Source: Leptolyngbya sp. FACHB-60
GTDB lineage: Bacteria; Cyanobacteriota; Cyanobacteriia; Phormidesmidales; Phormidesmidaceae
Length of the DNA stretch: 64,000 nt
Direction: 5' to 3'
NCBI RefSeq assembly: GCF_014695775.1
Contig: NZ_JACJOX010000041.1
Location: forward strand, 25,893 to 89,892
Position 1 is the stretch's first letter; every line of letters begins with the position of its first letter. The translations under genes were made by a program, and so were the position numbers. Shown here piece after piece: positions 43,177 through 52,017 of this stretch. The notes beneath the pieces are model-generated. The model made no database searches and was not told the origin of the DNA. It saw only the letters and a program-made list of their open reading frames with translations.

Positions 43177-45021
43177 CTACTCCAGCATCTCCAGGTTGCG
43201 CACGCCGCCCTGGTCGGCACTGGTGGCCAGCAGAGCGTAGGCTTTGAGCGCAGCAGTTACCCGACGCTGGCGAGGCTGAGCGGGTTTCCAGGCAGCTTTA
43301 CCCTTAGCTTCCATCGCTACCCGACGGTTGGCCAACTCCTCCACCGACAGATCGACGTTGATGGTGCGGTTGGGAATGTCGATCAGGATGCGATCGCCCT
43401 CTTCCACCAGGGCTATGTTGCCCCCTGCCCCCGCCTCTGGCGAGGCATGGCCAATGGAGAGCCCCGAGGTGCCGCCTGAGAAGCGCCCGTCGGTGAGCAG
43501 TGCGCAGACCTTGCCCAACCCCTTCGACTTCAGGTAGCTAGTGGGGTAGAGCATTTCCTGCATGCCCGGCCCGCCGCGCGGCCCCTCGTAGCGGATGATC
43601 ACCACGTCGCCCGCCTGCACCTCATCTTTGAGAATGCCATTGACCGCCGCATCCTGGCTTTCGTAGATGCGAGCTTTGCCCTCAAACACCAGAATGCTCT
43701 CGTCGACGCCAGCGGTTTTAACAATGCAGCCGCGCTCGGCCAGGTTGCCGTAGAGCACTGCCAGGCCTCCCTCGGCACTGTAGGCGTTTTCAACGCTGCG
43801 AATGCAGCCCTTTTCGCGGTCCAAATCGAGGGTGGGCCAGCGGGTCGACTGGCTAAAGGCTTGCTGGGTCGGAATGCCCGCTGGGCCAGCCTTAAAGAAG
43901 GTGTGAACGGCTTCGTCGTCGGTGCGGCACACATCCCAGCGATCGAGGGAGTCTTTCATCGTGGGGCTGTGGACAGTCGGCACGTCGGTGTGTAGCAGCC
44001 CCGCCCGATCCAGCTCGCCAAGGATAGCGGGAATGCCGCCCGCCCGGTGCACATCTTCTACGTGGTAGTCGGGGATGTTGGGCGCGACTTTGCAGAACTG
44101 GGGGACTAGGCGCGAGAGGCGATCGATATCGGTGAGGGTGAAGTTGACCTCAGCTTCGTGGGCAGCGGCCAGCAGGTGCAGAATGGTGTTGGTGGAGCCG
44201 CCCATGGCGATATCCAGCATCATCGCATTCTCAAACGCTCTAAAACTGGCGATCGAGCGGGGCAGCACCGACTCGTCGCCCTGCTCGTAGTAGCGGCGGG
44301 TAATGTCGACAACGGTACGGGCAGCGGTGAGGAAAAGATCTTTGCGATCGAAGTGGGTGGCCAGGGTGGTGCCGTTGCCCGGCAGCGACAGACCGATCGC
44401 CTCGGTGAGGCAGTTCATCGAGTTGGCGGTGAACATGCCCGAGCAGGAGCCGCAGGTGGGGCAGGCGGAGCGCTCGTATTCATCGGCCACCTCGTCGCTG
44501 ATGCTGCTGTCGGCAGCCACTACCATAGCGTCGACCAGATCGAGCTTATGCTCTGAGAGCTTGGTCTTGCCCGCTTCCATGGGGCCACCCGAGACAAACA
44601 CGGCGGGAATGTTGAGCCGCAGGGCCGCCATCAGCATGCCGGGGGTGATTTTGTCGCAGTTAGAAATGCAGACTAGAGCATCGGCGCAGTGGGCGTTGAC
44701 CATATACTCGACTGAGTCGGCGATGATCTCGCGGGAGGGCAGGCTGTAGAGCATGCCGTCGTGGCCCATGGCGATGCCGTCGTCTACAGCAATGGTGTTG
44801 AATTCTTTGGCGACGCCGCCAGCGGCCTCGATCTCGCGGCACACCAGCTGACCCAAATCTTTGAGGTGAACGTGGCCCGGCACAAACTGAGTGAAGGAGT
44901 TGGCCACCGCAATAATGGGCTTCTCAAAGTCTTCGGTTTGCATGCCGGTGGCGCGCCAGAGGGCGCGAGCCCCGGCCATGTTGCGTCCATGGGTGGAGGT
45001 TTTAGAGCGATAGGTCGGCAT
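43177..45021 (-). CDS. ilvD: dihydroxy-acid dehydratase
   Basis: Dehydrates 2,3-dihydroxy acids to 2-keto acids in valine, isoleucine and leucine synthesis. 614 residues, the length of the Escherichia coli-type enzyme rather than the roughly 560-residue form common in cyanobacteria. Iron-sulfur ligands are Cys122 (SNCDKITPGM) and the Cys cluster at 187-193 (CPTCGSCSGMF); other signatures are DDGIAMGHDGM, GGSTNTILHLLA and the C-terminal TDGRFSGGTSGLSIGHASPEA. Monocistronic; only 10 bp separate its stop from the convergent GGDEF gene. Confidence 0.96.
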   Translation of the reverse strand: MPTYRSKTSTHGRNMAGARALWRATGMQTEDFEKPIIAVANSFTQFVPGHVHLKDLGQLVCREIEAAGGVAKEFNTIAVDDGIAMGHDGMLYSLPSREIIADSVEYMVNAHCADALVCISNCDKITPGMLMAALRLNIPAVFVSGGPMEAGKTKLSEHKLDLVDAMVVAADSSISDEVADEYERSACPTCGSCSGMFTANSMNCLTEAIGLSLPGNGTTLATHFDRKDLFLTAARTVVDITRRYYEQGDESVLPRSIASFRAFENAMMLDIAMGGSTNTILHLLAAAHEAEVNFTLTDIDRLSRLVPQFCKVAPNIPDYHVEDVHRAGGIPAILGELDRAGLLHTDVPTVHSPTMKDSLDRWDVCRTDDEAVHTFFKAGPAGIPTQQAFSQSTRWPTLDLDREKGCIRSVENAYSAEGGLAVLYGNLAERGCIVKTAGVDESILVFEGKARIYESQDAAVNGILKDEVQAGDVVIIRYEGPRGGPGMQEMLYPTSYLKSKGLGKVCALLTDGRFSGGTSGLSIGHASPEAGAGGNIALVEEGDRILIDIPNRTINVDLSVEELANRRVAMEAKGKAAWKPAQPRQRRVTAALKAYALLATSADQGGVRNLEMLE

Positions 45022-45138
45022 GGCGCGTTCTAGGCTAAAGGATTATCTATAGTCTGGCTCTAGCACCTTTGAGACATGAGCGAGACCACAAACTGTAATA
45101 ACCACAATAGCTGACTATACGGTTTAAGTTAAATAAGG

Positions 45139-45172
45139 CATGCCCACCAATCCTCTCGGATTGGTGGGCATG
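45139..45172 (-). terminator. 15-bp perfect hairpin upstream of ilvD
   Basis: CATGCCCACCAATCC (45139-45153) and its exact complement (45158-45172) with a TCTC loop; on the minus strand CCTTATTTAACTT follows. It is downstream of the leftward gene 45253-45693 and upstream of ilvD, so it most likely ends the former transcript. Confidence 0.75.
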
Positions 45173-45252
45173 TAGAGCTTAATAACGCAGTCAAAGAGCG
45201 CTTTTTGAGATGTCTAACACCTCAAAAATTCGGTACTCTCAGTCGCTAAAAA

Positions 45253-45693
45253 CTAGTCAGTAAAAGCATCCTTGATGTTATCGACGGCACGCTCAACAGC
45301 GTTCATAGACTTTTCTGCTGCCCGCTCGGTGCGATCGGCATCCCTGCTTGCATTTTGCTCAATGCGGTTGCGATCGCGCTTGGCTTTGCGCTCAACACCA
45401 CTCCCCGTGTCGTCAGCCTGATCGACTTTCGAGGCGTTGCTTCTGGCCGCGTCTTTGACTTTATCTTCCGTACCACGGATTATATTTTTGGAAGCACCTT
45501 TGATACCCTCAGCGGCATCTTTAACCTGGTTGCCGGCGTCTGCAATTAGGGTTCCATCAGGGGCAGCCATGGCTGAGGTATTGGAAAACAGCGGGCTCTG
45601 CCATACGAAGGCGATCGCAACTAGGCAGACTAGGGTTGTGGTCATCCAGCGACCCAGGGCTGAAACTTGGTTCATAAAATGATTCGGCTTCAT
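45253..45693 (-). CDS. small exported helical protein
   Basis: 146 residues, function unknown. An N-terminal signal or anchor (TTTLVCLVAIAFVWQSPLF, then SAMAAP cleavage-like site) precedes a highly charged helical region with repeated short amphipathic units (QVKDAAEGIKGASKNIIRGTEDKVKDAARS, RAAEKSMNAVERAVDNIKDAF), like LEA or CsbD-type stress proteins. The start may be the second Met (45675), giving MNQVSALGRW. A related N-terminal segment occurs in the next gene upstream (45998-46507), so the pair may be divergent paralogues. Confidence 0.65.
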   Translation of the reverse strand: MKPNHFMNQVSALGRWMTTTLVCLVAIAFVWQSPLFSNTSAMAAPDGTLIADAGNQVKDAAEGIKGASKNIIRGTEDKVKDAARSNASKVDQADDTGSGVERKAKRDRNRIEQNASRDADRTERAAEKSMNAVERAVDNIKDAFTD

Positions 45694-45997
45694 AGACTAT
45701 ATTCCTCGCAAGGTTTAACGTTATAGTTTTACTCTGCCAGCCGCGTCTATAAAACATCCTCTAGATAGACTTTGGTTTAACCCAAATTTTTGGGGAAATT
45801 TCCTAGCTATTGCCCATCTGCGGCTGTTAGCCAAGATTATTTGCGTTGAGCAGAGCGATCGCTACCAAAAAATTATATTGAAAAAAAGCTTACCCCTCTA
45901 CTATTAAAACAAGTGTGGATAGCGCGATCGCTCATTTTTCCAATAGAAGGGTAAAGCGTCCTCAGAGAGGAATTAATAGCGGAGCCAGGTATCTTCC
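45694..45997. other. 304-bp AT-rich intergenic region
   Basis: No gene. A/T-rich with runs such as GAAAAAAAGC and two HIP1 octamers. It should hold the promoter of the gene ending at 45693; nothing more specific seen. Confidence 0.5.
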
Positions 45998-46507
45998 CTA
46001 GCGCTTTTGGGCAGAAACGGGATTGGTATTGGCGTGGGTGTTGGGATTGGTATCCGGGTTAGTGTTTGGGTTGTAAGCATTTTGGCCAACCCCATCACCA
46101 GAGTTACCGGGCAAAATGCTTTGAACCGCATCCTTGACGTTGTCCAATATACCTAAAGCCTGATCTTCAGGTGCCTGAGAGAGCCCTTCTGGAGCTTCTA
46201 CTGGTTGGTCACTGCCAGAGACATTCTGGCGTCCACCTGGAGTACGGGACTGACGTACAGCCTCGGCTTCGTAGGGTCTGGCATCGAGATTGTCGCCTGC
46301 CTGGGCAGCCTGGGTGTATGTACCGATGGAGCCGACCCACAGGGCGATAGCTAGCACGCTGACAATGGCTGTCTGGGTGGCTAAGCGACCCATTTGCGCA
46401 GCTCGAAAACTTAAGTCCAGCCGCGCTAAAAAGCTAGAGAGCGGACGATAAAACTCGGTCGAAAAAAAACGAAAAGGTGTAAACATGGCATTATCCAGTA
46501 TTTTCAA
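45998..46507 (-). CDS. small exported protein with Asn/Pro/Thr-rich tail
   Basis: 169 residues, function unknown. A basic N-terminus, one hydrophobic segment (TAIVSVLAIALWVGSIG, about residues 46-63) and the A-Q-A cleavage-like site are followed by a polar domain and a C-terminal tail built from NPNT/NPDT/NTNP units. GRLATQTAIVSVLAIALWVGSI parallels GRWMTTTLVCLVAIAFVW of the neighbouring exported protein, and both have a VKDA/IKDA amphipathic segment. Likely periplasmic or envelope-associated. Start not certain; a later Met (codon 8) is possible. Confidence 0.55.
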   Translation of the reverse strand: MKILDNAMFTPFRFFSTEFYRPLSSFLARLDLSFRAAQMGRLATQTAIVSVLAIALWVGSIGTYTQAAQAGDNLDARPYEAEAVRQSRTPGGRQNVSGSDQPVEAPEGLSQAPEDQALGILDNVKDAVQSILPGNSGDGVGQNAYNPNTNPDTNPNTHANTNPVSAQKR

Positions 46508-46798
46508 GAATTGATGGCTATTTGCCCGTCAACATAGTTTTAGGAGCAAACTTGAGAAATTCGTGAATCAATTAACCTGAGGTAAAATTACCGCAGCTAC
46601 TGCTAAGAAGGCCTTAGCTGTTTAGAAATGTGCGGGTCGAATATGGTCTCAGCCTAGGAGAATACTTGAATATCTCCTTCGCTCTAAGGGCAGAAACTAG
46701 CACCAGACTAGCCCTCCGTTTGAGGGAGATTTAGCAAGAGTCTGTAGCTCAAATCACAATACCTAACTTGGCAAACAACATTCTCAGGAGGGAAGAGT
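46508..46798. other. 291-bp intergenic region
   Basis: No gene seen. Mixed-composition DNA with no clear hairpin; it should include the promoter of the exported-protein gene at its left edge. Confidence 0.4.
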
Positions 46799-47108
46799 TC
46801 ACTTGATCCGCACAATCTTGGTCGTAATGACCATCCATGTCCCATCTTCTAACAACCGTGCCATTTCCTCTGGGTCAGCGGCGCTGGGTAACACTGGGAT
46901 AAGGCCACGACTGTCGTTAGGGTGAGGGCGTGGAGAATTTTGATGCGCGGCCTAGCCCAGCGAGGATGCCGTAGAGTATATGGCGCACTTGCTCTGGCCA
47001 AGGATGGGGTTCGGCAGGCTGAGCAGGCGGAAGATCAGACGCCCCATCGGCATTTGGTTCGAGGTATTGAGACTGGATTCTGTTTCCTTTTGTGGTTGCA
47101 GTGAGCAA
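46799..47108 (-). pseudogene. small gene broken by one frameshift
   Basis: Two abutting frames read as one protein if one base is skipped near 46918. Part one (47108 to about 46920) gives EPNADGASDLPP, WPEQVRHILYGILAGLGRAS and ends TPSP-stop; part two (about 46920 to 46799) continues DSRGLIPVLPSAADPEEMARL, EDGTWMVITTKIVRIK-stop. The second half has clear protein character in a frame that has no start of its own. Total about 100 residues. No known family recognised; no good start codon (a TTG at 47108). A real frameshift or a sequencing error would look the same. Confidence 0.55.
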
Positions 47109-47380
47109 GCCCTACCCTAGAAAGGGGAAGGGTGGAGTAAAACAGAATGCGAAACCCCTGGCTACCCCAGTTTGCACTTCGTTAGCGCGTAGCTAGGGTA
47201 CGATCGCCCTTCTTGCTATTGCCCATCTCACAGGTTGAATGGGTATAAACCCAACACCGTGTTTTTTCAGAATAACGCGATCGCTCTTCAAATTTTTGAA
47301 GGAAAGTCTGAATAGCGATCGCCCATAAAGTATTCATCCTGACCGGCTGAGAAGAGGAGAGTGTGACTTATTACACGCAA

Positions 47381-48535
47381 TCAGTAGCGAAATACTGCCG
47401 CGATAGATACCTCATTCGGCATTTCCTGCGGTTCAACTGCATACACTGTTCCGCCATGAAAGATTGTTTGAATCGCTGCTGCATTCAGTAAGTCTTCGTC
47501 ACCGGGTTGAGCATCATTATGTATTTCAAGTTCCATTGCTTCCGGATCAAAATGTCCCCACTTTTGCATTCCAACAGGAACGAAAAGCTGATCTACACGA
47601 CCATAGAATGCACCTTGAATCACTTCGTTTAAGTTATCTGATCCTTTGCCAGCGGCAATCGACTCGTGATAGTAATCGAGCGCATTGTGTTTGCCTGCTT
47701 CAAACTGTGGCTCCACGATTGCCCAAGCCTCTGCATGCAGTTCTTGCGCCGTTCGTTCTTTTGTGTTGTGTTGAATGCCTTCTTCTACAATGAAATTGTA
47801 GGTATTTGCCTCTTGATAAATCGGCAGCAAATAACTAACCCCAGCTAGAACAAGCGGCGACCGACGGTTGCGAAAAAAGTTGTGCAGCGCTTTATCCACT
47901 ACTAGGAAATATTGCAGCAAATCTTCTTTGATGTTCTCGCGCTCGCCACCCTGTCCGTGATATGAACCAGCTTGTAGGGCGGCACGACCTGCACCACCAC
48001 CCTGTCGTCGCTGTTCATCCTTGGCAGTTTCGTCACGCTTTAATGCTTCATCCATACCCTTGGGCAAGCCTTCGATTTCAATTTCACGAGTCATGCCGTA
48101 GCGATTGCCTTCCAAAAGACGCACGTCGCGTTGGCCAAGCGTAAGAATATAAAAGCGGTCATCTCCGCTTAACAGCGGAATTAGCGGCTTAAGATGGAAT
48201 CGATCGCTCACAACCACTAATTCAATCATTTCGATCGGCACACAATAATAACGAAAGAATCCTTCTGCAACAAACAAAGCTAAGCCTGCGCTCTGATGCT
48301 GCCAAAACTCATCGTTATCCAAGTCGAGGGCAGGTGCAAAGAATTGAGTTGGGTCAGCGGGATGCGATCCATATTGTTCCAATTGCGCTTCCGCTTGCCG
48401 AATTAGATTTTTAAATCGGACAGAGTTTTGCTGTGTATCTGAACCCATCTGTACGGTCGGCATATACATTGATATGCACAATCCTTGTGGCTGTTCGACG
48501 AGTTCTTTTAATTCTTCTAGCGAAAGAAAACTCAT
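47381..48535 (-). CDS. baeRF family protein (bacterial eRF1-like)
   Basis: A 384-residue protein that resembles the bacterial archaeo-eukaryotic release-factor superfamily (baeRF, family 7 type). LEELKELVEQPQGLCISMYMPT at the N-terminus, the FAPALDLDNDEFWQHQSAGLALFVAEGFFRYYCVPI block, SGDDRFYILTLGQRDVRLLEGNRYGM, and VDKALHNFFRNRRSPLVLAGVSYLLPIY are typical. A glycine/arginine loop RRQGGGAGRAALQ replaces part of the middle domain. Such proteins may act on stalled ribosomes or nucleic acids, but no function is proven. Base composition is visibly richer in A/T than the neighbours, hinting at transfer. Confidence 0.78.
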   Translation of the reverse strand: MSFLSLEELKELVEQPQGLCISMYMPTVQMGSDTQQNSVRFKNLIRQAEAQLEQYGSHPADPTQFFAPALDLDNDEFWQHQSAGLALFVAEGFFRYYCVPIEMIELVVVSDRFHLKPLIPLLSGDDRFYILTLGQRDVRLLEGNRYGMTREIEIEGLPKGMDEALKRDETAKDEQRRQGGGAGRAALQAGSYHGQGGERENIKEDLLQYFLVVDKALHNFFRNRRSPLVLAGVSYLLPIYQEANTYNFIVEEGIQHNTKERTAQELHAEAWAIVEPQFEAGKHNALDYYHESIAAGKGSDNLNEVIQGAFYGRVDQLFVPVGMQKWGHFDPEAMELEIHNDAQPGDEDLLNAAAIQTIFHGGTVYAVEPQEMPNEVSIAAVFRY

Positions 48536-49041
48536 AGGATTAGGTAGAATTAAGGTTGGGGTTTAAAAAGGTGAAATTGAAGCGTTTCTTAGGTTAATGC
48601 TAAAAATTTCTTCAAGCGGAGGTCCCTATCGAATGGCAGAGAAAGGAGGCACGATAGGCTGAAGTCCATTTAGTGCCCGATCGCCTAAACCCACTCAAGT
48701 TACTTGCCTACAGCGAGTACGATTGCAGCTTAACAATTTGCTTAGAGCGTACCTCTGAAAGCCTCTAGATTGAGTTCGAGGTTGCCTACCGCTCAAGCGA
48801 CTGTTAGCTATCTATCTTTCACCTGATTTTCAATTGAGAATCTAGAATTTGATTGAAGTTTTTTGACTATTTTGCCTGAATCAAGCAAAGTCCATGATTG
48901 TTGGTGTAAACAAGCCATTCTCCTCTTTGCCTGCCCGGTTCTCGTTCAGATGACGGCGATCGCGATCGCCGTCATCTACTTAATGCGTCTAATTTGTAAT
49001 ACTGCATCCTGATCTAGAGACATCGATACCGCAGGCTTCAT
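48536..49041. other. 506-bp intergenic region
   Basis: No gene seen. AT-richer than average, containing the promoter of the leftward baeRF gene and, near 48948-48977, a perfect HIP1 palindrome (separate entry). Confidence 0.5.
48948..48977. terminator. perfect 30-bp palindrome with overlapping HIP1 sites
   Basis: AGATGACGGCGATCG at 48948-48962 is followed at once by its exact complement (48963-48977), with no spacer. The centre is GCGATCGCGATCGC, two overlapping HIP1 octamers. It lies 65 bp after the stop of the leftward VOC gene and may end its transcript, though no T-run follows. Confidence 0.5.
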
Positions 49042-49428
49042 TTAGCTGCGCTGGGTATATTCGATAGCGCAAAATGTCGCTCCCTGCAGATCGCGAATCA
49101 GCGTAAACTTGCCTGTGCCCTCAATCACGATGGGCGGCAGCAGCACCTGGCCACCTAGGGCTTTGGCTTGTTCTGCGATCGCATCCACGTCCTTCACCGT
49201 GATATAGACCCCCCAAGTGGGCGGCATATTGGGCTGGTTTGGCGGCGGTGGGGCCATACCACCAATTTCCTTTCCCCCGGCTTCTATAACGGTGTAGGGA
49301 GTACTGCCCACAGCACCTTCCTTGAGCGTCCAGCCAAACAAGGGGCCATAAAACTCTTTGGCGGCGGCGACATCGGGGGTAGTCAGCTCGCACCAGCTAA
49401 ACGCACCAGGCTGCTGAAAGGGATCCAT
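49042..49428 (-). CDS. VOC family protein (glyoxalase/bleomycin-resistance fold)
   Basis: A 128-residue protein with two vicinal-oxygen-chelate half-modules: FSWCELTTPDVAAAKEFYGPLFGW in the first, WGVYITVKDVDAIAEQAKALGGQVLLPP in the second, ending DLQGATFCAIEY. The family includes metal-dependent enzymes and resistance proteins; the closest type is the bacterial stand-alone VOC protein of unknown substrate. The start is put at Met 49428 (MDPFQQPGAF), preceded by GGAG at 5 nt; the frame from 49482 adds 18 residues that do not belong to the fold. Confidence 0.82.
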   Translation of the reverse strand: MDPFQQPGAFSWCELTTPDVAAAKEFYGPLFGWTLKEGAVGSTPYTVIEAGGKEIGGMAPPPPNQPNMPPTWGVYITVKDVDAIAEQAKALGGQVLLPPIVIEGTGKFTLIRDLQGATFCAIEYTQRS

Positions 49429-49505
49429 AGCTACTCCATAGGGGAAAGCCGAGACACACGGCTTTAAATAGCATAAAGGCAAGTCATTTTTAGGCTACCT
49501 TTTAT

Positions 49506-50558
49506 TCAGCCTTGCCCCTGCCCTTGGGTGTTGTCGACAACGTAGCGATCGCGCCCCTGCTGCTTAGCGGCATAGAGCGCCCGATCGGCACTGGCAATGA
49601 GCTGTTTAGGCGACCCGGTAGTCGTGGGTATTAGACTGGCAACGCCCAAACTAATCGAGACAATAGGGCTAACCGTTGAGGTTTCGTGAGGGATGGCCAA
49701 AGTTTTAATGGCTTTTTGAATTTGCTCTGCGATCGCAGTTGCGCCAGACAAATTGGTATTGGGTAAGACAACGACAAATTCTTCGCCCCCATAGCGGGCC
49801 ACCACATCAGTCGCCCGCTCAGCCGTTAATTTAACCGTTTGGGCAATGCTGATTAAGCAGGCATCACCGATTTGGTGACCGTAGTAGTCGTTATAGTGTT
49901 TGAACGCATCAATATCAAACATAATCAATGAGAGCGGCTGCTGGCTGCGTAAGGCGCACTGCCATTCCTGCTCTAAGTAGTCATCAAATCTTCGTCGATT
50001 TGCGATTTGAGTGAGGCTGTCTACAGTGGCTAATTTTTTTAGCTTCGTATTAGTGGCCAGGAGAGATTGCTCAAGCCGATGGCGCTCTGTGCTGTCAAAA
50101 ACAAATAAATAATAGCCAATTACTTCCTGGTCACTGTTAAAGGCTGGCGTCAAACAGCTGGTGAGATAAGCCTGGTCACCATTGCGATGGACTATGCTGA
50201 ACTCAAATCTTTGGGGCTCTCCTGTTAAAACGCGCTCAACATAGTCTTTGGTAGAAGCGTAAGCGTCTTCACCAATTACATCCCATACATATTTATTTAG
50301 AATGCTTTCTCGGGAACGGTTGAAGCGCACCTCATAAAAGCGATTGACAAACTGGTAGCGTCGCTCGGCATCTACAAAGGCAATACCCGCATTGGTAGAA
50401 TCGAGAATTTGATAGAGCTGTTCATTACTTTCGCGCAGGGTTGCCTCTACCTGGGCACGTTCTTGCTGTTCCAGTTTCAGTTGGGCCTTAGTTTGCTCAA
50501 GTTCTAGAGCAAGCTGTTTGACTCGCTGTTTCAGGGTTGAAATGTAATCAGCATCCAT
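49506..50558 (-). CDS. PAS-GGDEF diguanylate cyclase
   Basis: A 350-residue cytoplasmic c-di-GMP synthase. An N-terminal coiled coil (residues 5-48) leads to a PAS domain (about 45-160; ILDSTNAGIAFVDAERRYQFVN) and a GGDEF domain with DSLTQIANRRRFD, MFDIDAFKHYNDYYGH and the active site GGEEF at 257-261. RATD at 248-251 lies five residues upstream, the standard inhibitory site. Together with the large cyclase at 39036 and the EAL protein at 37630 it forms a regional c-di-GMP set. Confidence 0.92.
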   Translation of the reverse strand: MDADYISTLKQRVKQLALELEQTKAQLKLEQQERAQVEATLRESNEQLYQILDSTNAGIAFVDAERRYQFVNRFYEVRFNRSRESILNKYVWDVIGEDAYASTKDYVERVLTGEPQRFEFSIVHRNGDQAYLTSCLTPAFNSDQEVIGYYLFVFDSTERHRLEQSLLATNTKLKKLATVDSLTQIANRRRFDDYLEQEWQCALRSQQPLSLIMFDIDAFKHYNDYYGHQIGDACLISIAQTVKLTAERATDVVARYGGEEFVVVLPNTNLSGATAIAEQIQKAIKTLAIPHETSTVSPIVSISLGVASLIPTTTGSPKQLIASADRALYAAKQQGRDRYVVDNTQGQGQG

Positions 50559-50754
50559 TCAAGGGTTATAGCTTGTCGACACGTAGTAAGCCTCTGAAGC
50601 GTAGCACCTGCCTGAGCGGCTTTTCTCATGCTGCGCAAAGCGGTGCGTTTACCTGCTTACAGCTAACCATCCTCAGCCGTCATGAGCATGGCTTGCGCTG
50701 GAAAAATTTGCTGCTGCAAGCCATGCTGACCGAAGTTAAGGTACCGTCAGTTGG

Positions 50755-52017
50755 CTATTCTTCTTCGGTGTATTCTTCCTCAGATTCTTCGGCGTACTCT
50801 TCCTCGGCTTCCTCTTCTTCGGCTTCTTCCTCAGACTCCTCTTCGGTGTATTCCTCCTCAGATTCTTCTTCGGTGTACTCTTCCTCAGATTCCTCCTCGG
50901 CTTCCTCTTCGTCGCTGCTGCCGTAGCCAAAGCTGTAAGATTCATCGACGGCGTACTCTTGGCAGAGGGCGTCTAGCTCGGCGACAAATTCGGTGCCGTC
51001 TTCGACGCTGAGGTCAAAGTTGAGGATGTTGAGCAAATAGGGGCTGCCTTCGTCTTCGTTATAGTCGTAGTCGAAGTAGTAGTCGTCTTCGCTTTCGACA
51101 TAGGTAAGGCAGAGGGCCGCGATCGCATCAGTAAAGCCTTCGGGGTCTTCCGTATGAATATAGAAGTCGTACAGCAAGAGTGAGCAATCGTCGGCAAAGA
51201 ATGACTCGTCCTCTTCCCAAACTTCGGCGCTAAAGTCGAGCTCGCTGAGCGATTTGATGATCCAGGAGTCGTGGCCGTTGTAGTCATCGTGGATGACGTA
51301 GTCGTAGGGAATATAGCAGTAGCCCTGATCGCCCCACTCAGGCCCCCAGGAGTTGCGCACAATAAAGAAGCGGTCTTTGTCGGAATAGCCGACGCAGAGC
51401 ATGGCGTGCCAGCCGTGGGTTTCGCGCACGTTGTCGGAGCGCTTGGGCTGGGGCACGCGGCCTTTGTTGCGGGTGGCCTCGTCAAACGACTCAAAGGTGT
51501 TGAGGGCAAAGGCGATCGGGTAGCCCTCAGCCAGCGTGTGCCGCCAGAGGTCTAGGTCAGTGTCGATGGTCTCGGCTTCAATGATTTTGAAATTGGAGGC
51601 GTGGTCATAGGCTCCAGTATCAGGCTCGGTGAAGATCAGCTCTTCGTCGTTGGGCCAGAGGTCTTCGGAGCAGGCCCCGTGCTGCATCAAGGTTTCGATC
51701 GCACAGTACATCTGGGTGCCGCGGTCTTCGTTGTGGCTGCCGGTCTGCGATCGCGCGTTGTAGTAGACAAACAACCGGCTGACATCGGCGGCATCGCCCA
51801 AATCGCGCTTGGCCAGATATTCATAGGCCCCCACAAAGGCATTGGCCACACAGCTGTTGCCCACCTGAGCCTCAACTTCAGTCATGTGGTGGCGCAAATC
51901 GACCCGGCCCGGCAGCTCCTCTTTTCCAAACCGTCCAATTTGGTGATGCTTGACGTCGTCCGGCTTTTGCCCCGGCTGATAACCGCCAATGCGAAACTTA
52001 CGGGTCTGCGTAAACAT
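50755..52017 (-). CDS. papain-family (C1) peptidase with Glu-rich repeat tail
   Basis: 420 residues from ATG 52017 (AAGG upstream; the longer frame from 52059 is unlikely). A papain-like domain with Gln51 and Cys56 in VEAQVGNSCVANAF, His204 in THGWHAMLCVGY and Asn222 in VRNSWGPEWGDQGYCYIPYDYV, so it should be active. No signal peptide or pro-region is seen, suggesting cytoplasmic action. After an Asp/Tyr-rich segment the last 52 residues (369-420) are nearly all Glu in tandem units of EEEYTEEES type. Cyanobacterial C1 proteins of this kind are little studied. The tail may bind metal or a basic partner. Confidence 0.85.
   Translation of the reverse strand: MFTQTRKFRIGGYQPGQKPDDVKHHQIGRFGKEELPGRVDLRHHMTEVEAQVGNSCVANAFVGAYEYLAKRDLGDAADVSRLFVYYNARSQTGSHNEDRGTQMYCAIETLMQHGACSEDLWPNDEELIFTEPDTGAYDHASNFKIIEAETIDTDLDLWRHTLAEGYPIAFALNTFESFDEATRNKGRVPQPKRSDNVRETHGWHAMLCVGYSDKDRFFIVRNSWGPEWGDQGYCYIPYDYVIHDDYNGHDSWIIKSLSELDFSAEVWEEDESFFADDCSLLLYDFYIHTEDPEGFTDAIAALCLTYVESEDDYYFDYDYNEDEGSPYLLNILNFDLSVEDGTEFVAELDALCQEYAVDESYSFGYGSSDEEEAEEESEEEYTEEESEEEYTEEESEEEAEEEEAEEEYAEESEEEYTEEE
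50756..50915. repeat. minisatellite encoding the acidic tail
   Basis: Tandem, imperfect copies of a 30-bp class unit such as TCTTCGGTGTATTCCTCCTC with CAGATTCTTC, in the 3-prime end of the C1 peptidase gene. Copy number is likely to vary between strains by slippage. Confidence 0.75.

Noticed and set aside
50756..50915. CRISPR-like array from the regular repeats
   Set aside because: The units are contiguous without unique spacers and lie in the frame of the C1 peptidase tail.
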